Origin: Armatimonadota bacterium
GTDB lineage: Bacteria > Sysuimicrobiota > Sysuimicrobiia > Sysuimicrobiales > Sysuimicrobiaceae
Direction: 5' to 3'
Assembly: GCA_025060455.1 (NCBI GenBank)
Contig: JANXBY010000057.1
Coordinates: 52,424-116,423, forward strand
DNA: 64,000 nucleotides
A program made the position numbers and the translations under genes. Of the stretch, positions 1 through 7,414 are shown one piece after another; the first letter of the stretch is position 1; every line of letters begins with the position of its first letter. The notes under the pieces were generated by a model. It did no database searches, had not been told where the DNA came from, and worked only from the letters and a program-made list of their open reading frames with translations.

Positions 1-515
1 CCGGCGCGGGCAAGAGCACGCTGGCAGAGCTTGTGGCGGAGCGCCTGCGCGAGGTCGGACGCCCGGTGGAAGTACTCGACGGCGACGCGGTGCGGCAGCA
101 CTTCTCCCGCGGGCTGGGGTTTTCCCGAGAAGACCGGGTAGAAAACGTGCGGCGGGTGGCCTATGTGGCCGGGCTGCTGGTCCGGCACGGGATCGTGGTG
201 CTGGCCGCCCTCATCTCGCCCTACCGGGATGCCCGCGCCCAGGCGCGGGAGCTGGTGGGCCCTGACTTCCTGGAGGTGTACGTGCGCTGTCCGCTGGACG
301 TCCTGGTGGCCCGCGACCCCAAGGGGTTGTACGCACGCGCCCTGCGCGGCGAGATCCCCAACTTCACGGGCGTCAGCGACCCGTACGAGGAGCCGGAGTC
401 GCCCGACCTGGTGGTGGACACTCACCGCGAGATCCCGGCGGAGGCCGCGGCCCGAATCGTGCGGCTGTTGGAGGCGCGGGGCTACCTGGCCACGGGAAGC
501 GGAGGGCCGGTGTGA
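1..515 (+). CDS. cysC: Adenylylsulfate kinase, C-terminal part (5' end outside window)
   Basis: Phosphorylates adenylylsulfate (APS) to PAPS in assimilatory sulfate reduction. The reading frame is open from the left edge and begins inside the Walker A loop (GAGKST). It continues with the APS-kinase signatures [31 protein letters not shown] and [14 protein letters not shown]. About 170 residues are present, so only a short N-terminus is missing. The stop overlaps the GTG start of hemD by 4 bases, which indicates one operon. With the sirohaem genes downstream, the context is sulfate activation and sulfite reduction. A fusion to an upstream sulfurylase cannot be excluded, because the start lies outside the window. 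Confidence 0.95.
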   Translation, partial: GAGKSTLAELVAERLREVGRPVEVLDGDAVRQHFSRGLGFSREDRVENVRRVAYVAGLLVRHGIVVLAALISPYRDARAQARELVGPDFLEVYVRCPLDVLVARDPKGLYARALRGEIPNFTGVSDPYEEPESPDLVVDTHREIPAEAAARIVRLLEARGYLATGSGGPV

Positions 516-1315
516 GCTGGCGGGTGGTGCTCCTGGAGTCGCGGTGGCCGCAGGTGCTGGCGGACCTGGTCCGCCGGCAAGGGTGGGAACCGGTGTGCGC
601 GCCGGCGGTGGAGGAGGTGCCCGTGCCTGCGGAGGAGGTGGCGGACCCGCTGCGCCGCCTGTGCGCCCTGGAGGTGGACTGGGCGGTGTTCCTCACCGGT
701 GTGGGGGTGGAGAGGCTGTACGACGCCGCGCAGCAGCTCAAGCTGACCGAGGCGTTCGTGCGAGCCCTGCAGCGGGTGCCGGTGGCGGTCCGCGGCCCTA
801 AGCCCGTGGCGGTCCTGGGGCGGTGGGGCGTACACCCGCGGTTGTCGGCGCCCTCCCCACACACCACCGAGGAGCTGTGCGCTGCTCTGGCGGCGGTGGA
901 TCTGTCGGGGCGGCGGGTGTTCGTCCAGCACTACGGCGAGCCCAACGCCCGTCTGCGGGACTTCCTCCTGGTCCGTGGCGCGGAGGTGGTGGACGCGTTG
1001 CCGTACCGGTGGGCGTTGCCCCAGGACACCGCGCCGCTCGCTTCCGCGGTGCGGGCGCTGGTGGCGGGCGAAGCGGACGCCCTGGTGGTCACCAGCCGGC
1101 CGCAGGTCCTGCACCTGTTCGCGGTGGCGGAGCAGCAGGGACTCCATACAGCGCTGCGGGAGGCTCTCAACGGGCCGGTGGTGGTGGCCGCGGTGGGGCC
1201 CACGAGCCAGCGGACGCTGGAGTCGTTCGGAGTCCGGGTGACGCTGACGCCTGAGCACCCCAAGATGCGACCGCTGGTGGCGGCCTTGGCGTCCCACTGG
1301 GCGGGTCAGGCATGA
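512..1315 (+). CDS. hemD: Uroporphyrinogen-III synthase
   Basis: Cyclises hydroxymethylbilane to uroporphyrinogen III, the precursor of sirohaem, haem and cobalamin. The 267-residue protein has the usual family length and bilobed layout, but HemD sequences are weakly conserved. Recognition rests on blocks such as [28 protein letters not shown] and a C-terminal [17 protein letters not shown], plus position next to two sirohaem enzymes. The GTG start overlaps the cysC stop, and the stop overlaps the ATG of the next gene (ATGA). This copy probably serves sirohaem for sulfite reductase rather than haem, judged by its neighbours. Confidence 0.88.
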   Translation: MSWRVVLLESRWPQVLADLVRRQGWEPVCAPAVEEVPVPAEEVADPLRRLCALEVDWAVFLTGVGVERLYDAAQQLKLTEAFVRALQRVPVAVRGPKPVAVLGRWGVHPRLSAPSPHTTEELCAALAAVDLSGRRVFVQHYGEPNARLRDFLLVRGAEVVDALPYRWALPQDTAPLASAVRALVAGEADALVVTSRPQVLHLFAVAEQQGLHTALREALNGPVVVAAVGPTSQRTLESFGVRVTLTPEHPKMRPLVAALASHWAGQA

Positions 1316-1947
1316 CGGTCTACCCCCTGTTCGTGGATTTGCGGGGCCGCCGCTGCGTGGTGGTGGGAGGGAGCCCCCCGGCAGAGGCCAAGGTGGCGGC
1401 GCTGCTGGAGTGCGGCGCGGACGTGGTGGTGGTGAGCCCTCGGGTCACAGAACGGCTGCAGGCGTGGGCGGCCCAAGGCCGCGTGCGTTGGGAAGCCAGG
1501 CCGTACCGGACCGGCGACCTGGAAGGAGCGTGGCTGGTGGTCTCGGCGCCCGACGACCGGGAGGTGAACGCCCGGGTGTGGGAGGAAGCGCAGGCGCGGG
1601 GGGTGTGGATGAACGCCGTGGACGACCCGCCACACTGCAGCTTCATCGCGCCCGCGGTATACCGCCAGGGGGCTTTGGTGGTGGCGGTGTGCACCTCGGG
1701 CAGGGCTCCGGCCCTCGCCGTGCGCCTGCGGGATCGGTTCGCCGCCCAGCTGGGGCCGGAGTACGCGGCGTTCCTGGAGCTGGCGGGCGAGCTGCGGGAG
1801 GAGCTGGCCCGCAGGATCCCGGAGTTCCACCGCCGCCGTGAAGCCTGGTACCGGATCGTGGACTCCGACGTGCTGGACTGGCTGCGGGCCGGCCAGCAGG
1901 AGCGGGCCCGGCAGCGCCTCCTGCAGCTGTTGGAGGAAGGTGCGTGA
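1312..1947 (+). CDS. sirC: Precorrin-2 dehydrogenase / sirohydrochlorin ferrochelatase
   Basis: Oxidises precorrin-2 to sirohydrochlorin with NAD and may insert iron to give sirohaem, like the N-terminal half of CysG or yeast Met8p. The 211-residue protein opens with a Rossmann segment (PLFVDLRGRRCVVVGG). It carries the family motif NAVDDPPHCSFIAPAV, which holds the Asp used in both reactions, followed by the CTSGRAPALAVRLRDR block and the helical C-terminal domain. It is separate from the methyltransferase, unlike enterobacterial CysG. ATG start at a 4-base overlap with hemD; its own stop overlaps the GTG of cobA. Whether it also chelates iron cannot be read from sequence. Confidence 0.92.
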   Translation: MTVYPLFVDLRGRRCVVVGGSPPAEAKVAALLECGADVVVVSPRVTERLQAWAAQGRVRWEARPYRTGDLEGAWLVVSAPDDREVNARVWEEAQARGVWMNAVDDPPHCSFIAPAVYRQGALVVAVCTSGRAPALAVRLRDRFAAQLGPEYAAFLELAGELREELARRIPEFHRRREAWYRIVDSDVLDWLRAGQQERARQRLLQLLEEGA

Positions 1948-2705
1948 GCGGGAAGGTGTTCCTGGTGGGTGCGGGTCCGGGTGACCCCGAACTCATCACG
2001 GTGCGGGGGCTTCGGGTGCTGCGGGAGGCGGACGTGGTGGTGTACGACCGCTTGGTGCACCCTGCGCTGGTGGATGAGGCGCCCGCGGGCGCGGAGCGGG
2101 TGTACGCGGGCAAGCACCCAGGAGGGCTGCGCACTTCCCAGGAGCAGATCGTGCAGGTGCTGGTGGACCGGGCCCGGAGGGGCCTTCGGGTGGTCCGGCT
2201 GAAGGGTGGAGACCCGTTCGTGTTCGGCCGCGGCGGCGAGGAGGTGGAAGCACTCCGGGAAGCAGGCGTGCCGTACGAGGTGGTCCCCGGCGTCACCGCC
2301 GCGGTGGCCGTGCCAGCTGCCGCGCAGATCCCCGTGACCCACCGGGAACGGGCGTCTGCCTTCGCGGTGGTCACCGGTCACGCCTGTGAGGCCTCTCCAG
2401 GAGTGGACTGGTCGGCCCTCGTACGCGTTCCCACCCTGGTGGTGCTCATGGGCCTGCGGCGGCTCCCTCAGGTGGTGGACCAGCTCCTGGCCGCGGGGGC
2501 GGAGCCGGACACGCCCGTGGCCATGGTCGCCCGCGGGACGCTGCCGGACCAGCGTGTGGTCGTCGCAACCCTGGGCACCGTGGTGGAGGACGTGCAGCGG
2601 GCGGGGCTGCAGCCGCCGGCCACCCTCGTGGTCGGCCGGGTGGTGCAGCTTGCCCGGGAGGCGGGCGCGTGGGGTCCAACAGGCTTCGCGGCGGGACGGG
2701 CGTGA
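1944..2705 (+). CDS. cobA: Uroporphyrinogen-III C-methyltransferase (SUMT)
   Basis: Transfers two methyl groups from SAM to uroporphyrinogen III, giving precorrin-2. The 253-residue protein has the tetrapyrrole methylase signatures in order: VGAGPGDPELITVRG near the N-terminus, RLKGGDPFVFGRGGEE around residue 80, VPGVTAAVAVPA, and the later VLMGLRRL and ATLVVGRVV strands. Together with sirC and hemD it supplies sirohaem. No other cobalamin biosynthesis gene is in the window, so sirohaem for sulfite reduction is the most likely end product. GTG start overlapping sirC by 4 bases. Confidence 0.95.
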   Translation: MSGKVFLVGAGPGDPELITVRGLRVLREADVVVYDRLVHPALVDEAPAGAERVYAGKHPGGLRTSQEQIVQVLVDRARRGLRVVRLKGGDPFVFGRGGEEVEALREAGVPYEVVPGVTAAVAVPAAAQIPVTHRERASAFAVVTGHACEASPGVDWSALVRVPTLVVLMGLRRLPQVVDQLLAAGAEPDTPVAMVARGTLPDQRVVVATLGTVVEDVQRAGLQPPATLVVGRVVQLAREAGAWGPTGFAAGRA

Positions 2706-2718
2706 CGGAGGAGTGTGG

Positions 2719-3462
2719 ATGCTACTGCTCCTGGTGGCCCTGGCGTTTGGCGCCGGGTTTGTGGACACCGCCCTGGGGATGGGGTACGGGACGGTCCTCG
2801 GTCCGCTGCTGCTGGCGGCGGGCTACCGACTGCCAGAAGCCGTCCCGGCCCTCCTGCTCTCCCAGGTGGTCGCTGGGCTGGTGGGTGCGCGCTTCCACCA
2901 CGCCAACGGCAACGCGTCATTTGGCCGGAACTCCGCACACCTGCGGGTTGCCACGGTCCTGATCGGTGCGGGTCTCGTGGGTGGGGCCGCGGGACCCTGG
3001 CTGGCAGGCCGCGTCCCCGAGTTCGTGGTACGGGCGTACATGGGGCTCATGATCGCGGGACTGGGCGCGTGGCTCCTGGTGGGCCGGCAGCCCCGCAACT
3101 TCTCCTGGGGCCGCTTGGTGGCCGTCGGTGCCCTGGCGTCGGTGAACAAAGGGCTCACCGGCGGCGGCTACGGACCCCTCATCGCTGGCGGGCAGATAGT
3201 GGCGGGACTGGACCCCAAAGCGGCGGTGGCCGTGACCAACCTCGCGGAGGCGGTGGTTTCCCTGGCCGCGGTGGGCGGCTACGCGTGGTGGTTTTCGGGC
3301 GCGTGGCGGTGGGAGCTGGTGTTGGCGGTGACGTGCGGGGCGGTGCTGGCAGTACCGCTGGGTGCGCGGACGGTCCGGCGGGCGGAGGCCGGACGGCTTC
3401 GCCGGTGGGTGGCAGGTGTTACCGTCTGCCTTGGGCTCCTGGTCCTGACGTCCGTCGCGTAG
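2719..3462 (+). CDS. TauE/SafE-family membrane transporter (probable sulfite/sulfur-anion exporter)
   Basis: Polytopic membrane protein of 247 residues with about eight hydrophobic segments arranged as two halves, each opening with a TauE/SafE-like block (GFVDTALGMGYGTVLGPLLL; ASVNKGLTGGGYGPLIAGGQ). The family includes exporters of sulfite, sulfoacetate and related organic anions. Position at the end of a sulfate-assimilation and sirohaem operon suggests sulfite efflux or sulfur-anion transport. ATG at 2719 is preferred because GGAGGAG lies about 6 bases upstream; the frame is also open further upstream. Substrate is inferred from context only. Confidence 0.88.
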   Translation: MLLLLVALAFGAGFVDTALGMGYGTVLGPLLLAAGYRLPEAVPALLLSQVVAGLVGARFHHANGNASFGRNSAHLRVATVLIGAGLVGGAAGPWLAGRVPEFVVRAYMGLMIAGLGAWLLVGRQPRNFSWGRLVAVGALASVNKGLTGGGYGPLIAGGQIVAGLDPKAAVAVTNLAEAVVSLAAVGGYAWWFSGAWRWELVLAVTCGAVLAVPLGARTVRRAEAGRLRRWVAGVTVCLGLLVLTSVA

Positions 3463-3476
3463 TGCGCCCGGATCCC

Positions 3477-3505
3477 TTGACACCCCGGAACGGCGGTGCT
3501 AAAAG
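3477..3505 (+). promoter_or_regulatory. Sigma70-type promoter of the rhodanese leader
   Basis: TTGACA at 3477-3482, a 17-base spacer and TAAAAG at 3500-3505 form a near-consensus housekeeping promoter just after the TauE stop. It would start an RNA of roughly 190 bases before the rhodanese ATG. The -35 region shares the 12 bases CTTGACACCCCG with the promoter in front of the SAM-I riboswitch at 59023. Confidence 0.75.
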
Positions 3506-3660
3506 AGACGGAGCATGAAGTGGCAACGTTACGCACCGCGCAGCTGCATCTGTCCGTGGCGGAGGCGGGGTCTGCCTTCGCTGCGCCCCTTGTAAGCACC
3601 CGCGAAGCCAACCCTGTCTCCGCTGAGCCGTGCCCAGGTCGGCACCTGGGCTTTTCTGTC
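3505..3660 (+). ncRNA. Structured 5' leader, candidate attenuator/riboswitch of unknown class
   Basis: The untranslated region before the rhodanese gene folds into a closed domain by eye. GAGACGG (3505-3511) pairs with CTGTCTC (3614-3620). Inside, CTTCGC (3576-3581) can pair with GCGAAG (3602-3607), while GCTGCG (3580-3585) could instead pair with CGCAGC (3539-3544); these options exclude each other. The domain is followed at once by an intrinsic terminator. The short match GCATGAAG...GGCAAC recalls a piece of SAM-I, but the rest of the S-box consensus is absent. I do not recognise a named class. Ligand unknown; a sulfur compound or SAM is a guess from the downstream genes. Confidence 0.5.
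3632..3660 (+). terminator. Intrinsic terminator in the rhodanese leader
   Basis: GCCCAGGT (3632-3639), loop CGGC, ACCTGGGC (3644-3651), then TTTTCTGTCTCT. An 8-bp perfect stem with a U-rich tail lies about 50 bases before the ATG of the rhodanese gene and more than 150 bases after the previous stop. It therefore looks like a leader attenuator rather than the end of the sulfate operon. Confidence 0.82.
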
Positions 3661-3703
3661 TCTCAAGCTTTCAAAGGTCCGTGCGCCCGAGGAGGTGACA
3701 GGA

Positions 3704-4563
<860 letters not shown>

Positions 4564-4567
<4 letters not shown>

Positions 4568-5013
4568 GGGACTTGCGTCGGGTAGACCATAACGCCCTGC
4601 GGACCAACCAGGCCTGCGTGGTGGGCTTCACGGTTCTGGCATTCCTGCTGGACTGGCCGTGGCTGGTGGCGCTGGTGGCGGCGGTGATGCTGGTGGGGAC
4701 CGCGGACCCGCGGCTGGCGCTGTTCCAGCAGGCCTACCACCAGTGGCTGAAGGGCCGGGTCCTACAGCCCGACGAGCGGGAAGACGACCCCCTGCCGCAC
4801 CGGTTCGCGCAGGGGATGGCGGGAAGCGTGCTGCTGCTGGCCGCGTTGAGCCTGTGGGGCGGATATATCCTCCTCGGCTGGATCCTCGCGTGGCTGGTGG
4901 TGGTCCTGGCCGCGGTCAACCTGTTGTTCGGATTCTGCGCGGGCTGCTTCGTGTTTTACCAACTGGCCCGCCGGGGGTTTGTGCGCAGCGGTTCGGCGCA
5001 CGGAGGGTCGTGA
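4564..5013 (+). CDS. DUF4395 integral membrane protein
   Basis: Membrane protein of 149 residues with four predicted hydrophobic helices (two near residues 18-55, two near 90-140). A conserved GFCAGC motif sits in the last helix, a hallmark of DUF4395 proteins. The family commonly neighbours rhodanese and thioredoxin genes, and a role in sulfane-sulfur or redox transfer across the membrane has been suggested from that context only. GTG start overlaps the rhodanese stop by 4 bases; its TGA overlaps the thioredoxin ATG (TGATG). Biochemical function unknown. Confidence 0.85.
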
Positions 5014-5435
5014 TGGACCGGCTGTGGGTGGTGTTGGCGGTGGCGGCCGCCCTCGCCCTGGCGGCGGGCTGGGTGCGGTGCCGTGACCGACGTCTCGCAC
5101 GCCGGCTACGACTGCCACCCGGCCCCGCGGTGGTGGCCTTCACCCACCGGCTGTGTGCTCCGTGCCGCACCCAGCAGCTGCCCGCCCTCCAGCGTCTCCA
5201 GCGGGTCACCGGCACCCGCGTTCGGGTGCAGGTGGTGGACGTGGGTCGCCATCCGGAGGTGGCGCGCCGCTTCGGGATCTTCACCGTCCCGTCCAGCGTG
5301 GTGGTGGGGCCGGACGGGCGGGTGGTGGCCTTCAATCACGGGTTTGCGGACGATGGCAAGCTGCTGCGCCAGCTCGGCTGGAACGGGTCCCACCAGCCCG
5401 CGCGGCGACCCGCGGAGGCGTCTCACATCACCTGA
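5013..5435 (+). CDS. Membrane-anchored thioredoxin-fold protein
   Basis: Protein of 140 residues with one N-terminal membrane anchor (residues about 3-20) and a thioredoxin domain holding a CAPC redox motif (FTHRLCAPCRTQ) and the cis-proline loop FTVPSS. The CAPC dipeptide differs from CGPC of housekeeping thioredoxin. It is translationally coupled to DUF4395 and rhodanese, suggesting reduction of a sulfur carrier or membrane partner. If the anchor inserts N-in the domain faces outside; the sequence does not settle topology. The 3' end overlaps the convergent DUF2231 gene by 13 bases. Confidence 0.85.
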   Translation: MDRLWVVLAVAAALALAAGWVRCRDRRLARRLRLPPGPAVVAFTHRLCAPCRTQQLPALQRLQRVTGTRVRVQVVDVGRHPEVARRFGIFTVPSSVVVGPDGRVVAFNHGFADDGKLLRQLGWNGSHQPARRPAEASHIT

Positions 5436-5827
5436 CGCACCTGGTTCCCGAAGTAGCCCACCAGCACTAAGAGCCCTGCCCCCAGGGCTGAAAGGGCCAG
5501 GGTCCAGCGGTGGGCCCGGGGTGCCTTCAGGCGCAGGATCAGGTTCGCCGCGTACAGCCCCGTGGCCGCGTACGCCAGCAGGCTGTGGGCCGTGTGCCGG
5601 GCCAGGAAGGCGGCACCCACGCCCTCCCGTTGGAGCCGCGCGACGTCGTAGAAGGCGGTGGCGATGGCCACCGGGGCGGCCACGAGGCCCAGGGCCACCA
5701 GCCACGTGGCCATAGACCGGTACAGCTCGGCGGGGCGCCACGCGTACAGGAGGTCGAACAGCAGGGCGGTGATCCAAAGGGCGATGGGAAAGTCCGTCAC
5801 GGGCGGGTGGAACAGGTAGCCGACCAT
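5423..5827 (-). CDS. DUF2231 membrane protein
   Basis: Small integral membrane protein of 134 residues with four hydrophobic helices. It opens with the DUF2231 signature HPPVTDFPIALW, in which a His-Pro pair precedes the first helix, and has further conserved His in RHTAHSLLAY. The family resembles small cytochrome-b-like membrane proteins, but haem binding is not established. ATG at 5827 is supported by AGGAGGG upstream; a longer in-frame extension to 6025 would run over the proS promoter and start and is rejected. Divergent from proS. Function unknown. Confidence 0.82.
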   Translation of the reverse strand: MVGYLFHPPVTDFPIALWITALLFDLLYAWRPAELYRSMATWLVALGLVAAPVAIATAFYDVARLQREGVGAAFLARHTAHSLLAYAATGLYAANLILRLKAPRAHRWTLALSALGAGLLVLVGYFGNQVRQVM

Positions 5828-5891
5828 CTCCCCCTCCTGCGTTCGTGCTCCCACAGCTTTTCGCCGCCCGCGGTGGCCACTCCCTCGTGCG

Positions 5892-5920
5892 TTGTCCGGC
5901 CGGGGGGGCTGTCGTAGAAT
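5892..5920 (+). promoter_or_regulatory. Sigma70-type promoter of proS
   Basis: TTGTCC at 5892-5897, 17-base spacer, TAGAAT at 5915-5920, 40 bases before the proS ATG with its GGAGGG ribosome binding site at 5952-5957. Confidence 0.65.
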
Positions 5921-5960
5921 GCGGGCTGACGCAGCCGCGGCCAGAACCTTCGGAGGGAGC

Positions 5961-7397
5961 ATGGAAGCCAAGGCGTGGGTCCGGGAAATCCCCCGCAAGC
6001 AGGACAACCTGTCCGAGTGGTACACCGCGGTCCTGCTGAAGGCCGAAATGGTGGACTACTCGCCGGTGCGGGGCTGCATGGTGATCCGACCCTACGGGTG
6101 GGCGGTGTGGGAGGCCATCCAGCGGTGGCTGGACGCGGAGTTCCGACGCACGGGCCACCAGACCGCGGCCTTCCCCCTGTTCGTGCCAGAGTCCCTGCTC
6201 CAGCGGGAGGCGGAGCACGTGCAAGGGTTCGCCCCTCAGGTGGCGTGGGTGACCCACGGTGGGGACGAGGAGCTGGCGGAGCGCCTGGCGGTCCGCCCCA
6301 CCTCCGAGGCCATCATCATGCCCATGTACGCCCGGTGGATCCGGTCCTACCGCGACCTGCCGGTGTTGATCCTGCAGTGGTGCAGCGTGGTGCGGTGGGA
6401 GAAGGCCACCCGGCCGTTCCTGCGGACTACGGAGTTCTTCTGGCACGAGGGACACACCGCACACCGGACCGCGGAGGAGGCCGACGCGGAGTGCCGGCTC
6501 ATCCTGGACATCTACCGCCGGCTGTTGGAAGAGCAGCTGGCCATGCCGGTGCTGGTGGGCCGCAAGCCCGACAGCGAGAAGTTCGCCGGGGCGGACTGGA
6601 CGTACACCCTGGAGGCTCTCATGCCCGACGGACAGGCCATCCAGGCGGGGACCTCCCACTTCCTGGGCCAGAACTTCGCCCGCGCCTTCGACGTGAAGTT
6701 CTTGGACCGGGACAACACCGAGAAGTACGTGTGGACCACTTCCTGGGCGGTGACCACCCGCCTGGTGGGCGCTCTGGTCATGGCTCACGGGGACGACCGC
6801 GGGCTGTTCCTGCCGCCCCGGGTGGCACCGGTTCAGGTGGTGGTGGTTCCGGTGCGGGCAGAGCGGGAGCCTGCGGTGCTGGAGCGGGCCCGTCAGCTGG
6901 CCGCGCAGCTGTCCGAGCGGTTTCGGGTGAGGCTGGACGACCGGGAGGAGTACACGCCCGGCTGGAAGTTCAACGAGTGGGAGATGCGGGGCGTGCCCCT
7001 GCGGGTGGAGCTGGGGCCCCGGGACCTGCAGCAGGGCCAGGCGGTGCTGGTGGCACGGGATGCGGAAGGGACCCGACAGCCGGTGCCCCTGGACGGCCTC
7101 GTGGATCGGGTGGGCGAGGAGCTGGAGGCAATCCAGGAGCGCATGCTGGAGCGGGCCCGGGCGTACCTGGCCGCCCACACGGTGCGGGTGGAAGACTACG
7201 GCGAAGCGGTGCAGCTCATCCGCCAGCGGAAGGGCTTCGTGGGCGTGCGGTGGTGCGGCGACACTTCCTGTGAGGACCGGCTGCGGGACGAAACTGGAGG
7301 CTCGCCGCGGGTGATCCCCGAGGAGGCCGTGAACGGGGCCTGCCTGGTTTGCGGCCGGAAGGCCAACGCCCTGGTGTACTTCGCGCGCGCGTACTGA
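5961..7397 (+). CDS. proS: Prolyl-tRNA synthetase, short archaeal/eukaryal type (ProS type 3)
   Basis: Charges tRNA-Pro with proline in the cytoplasm. At 478 residues it lacks the ~180-residue editing insertion of the E. coli type and matches the compact archaeal/eukaryal architecture. Class II motifs are visible: motif 2 around VVRWEKATRPFLRTTEFFWHEGH and motif 3 around WTTSWAVTTRLVGALVMAHGDDRG. The C-terminal domain carries Cys residues consistent with a structural zinc (SCEDRL and CLVCG) and ends in YFARAY, the terminal Tyr typical of the group. ATG at 5961 has GGAGGG at good spacing. The following oxidoreductase starts 17 bases later. Confidence 0.96.
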   Translation: MEAKAWVREIPRKQDNLSEWYTAVLLKAEMVDYSPVRGCMVIRPYGWAVWEAIQRWLDAEFRRTGHQTAAFPLFVPESLLQREAEHVQGFAPQVAWVTHGGDEELAERLAVRPTSEAIIMPMYARWIRSYRDLPVLILQWCSVVRWEKATRPFLRTTEFFWHEGHTAHRTAEEADAECRLILDIYRRLLEEQLAMPVLVGRKPDSEKFAGADWTYTLEALMPDGQAIQAGTSHFLGQNFARAFDVKFLDRDNTEKYVWTTSWAVTTRLVGALVMAHGDDRGLFLPPRVAPVQVVVVPVRAEREPAVLERARQLAAQLSERFRVRLDDREEYTPGWKFNEWEMRGVPLRVELGPRDLQQGQAVLVARDAEGTRQPVPLDGLVDRVGEELEAIQERMLERARAYLAAHTVRVEDYGEAVQLIRQRKGFVGVRWCGDTSCEDRLRDETGGSPRVIPEEAVNGACLVCGRKANALVYFARAY

Positions 7398-7414
7398 GGT
7401 CCGGGAGGCGGGCG

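Noticed and set aside
3505..3620. SAM-I riboswitch in the rhodanese leader
   Set aside because: A partial match (GCATGAAG...GGCAAC) exists, but the P1, GAGGGA and GGTGCNAANTCC elements seen at 59082-59188 are missing.
5828..6025. N-terminal extension of the DUF2231 frame
   Set aside because: It would overlap the proS promoter and start; the ATG at 5827 has its own strong ribosome site and begins at the family start.
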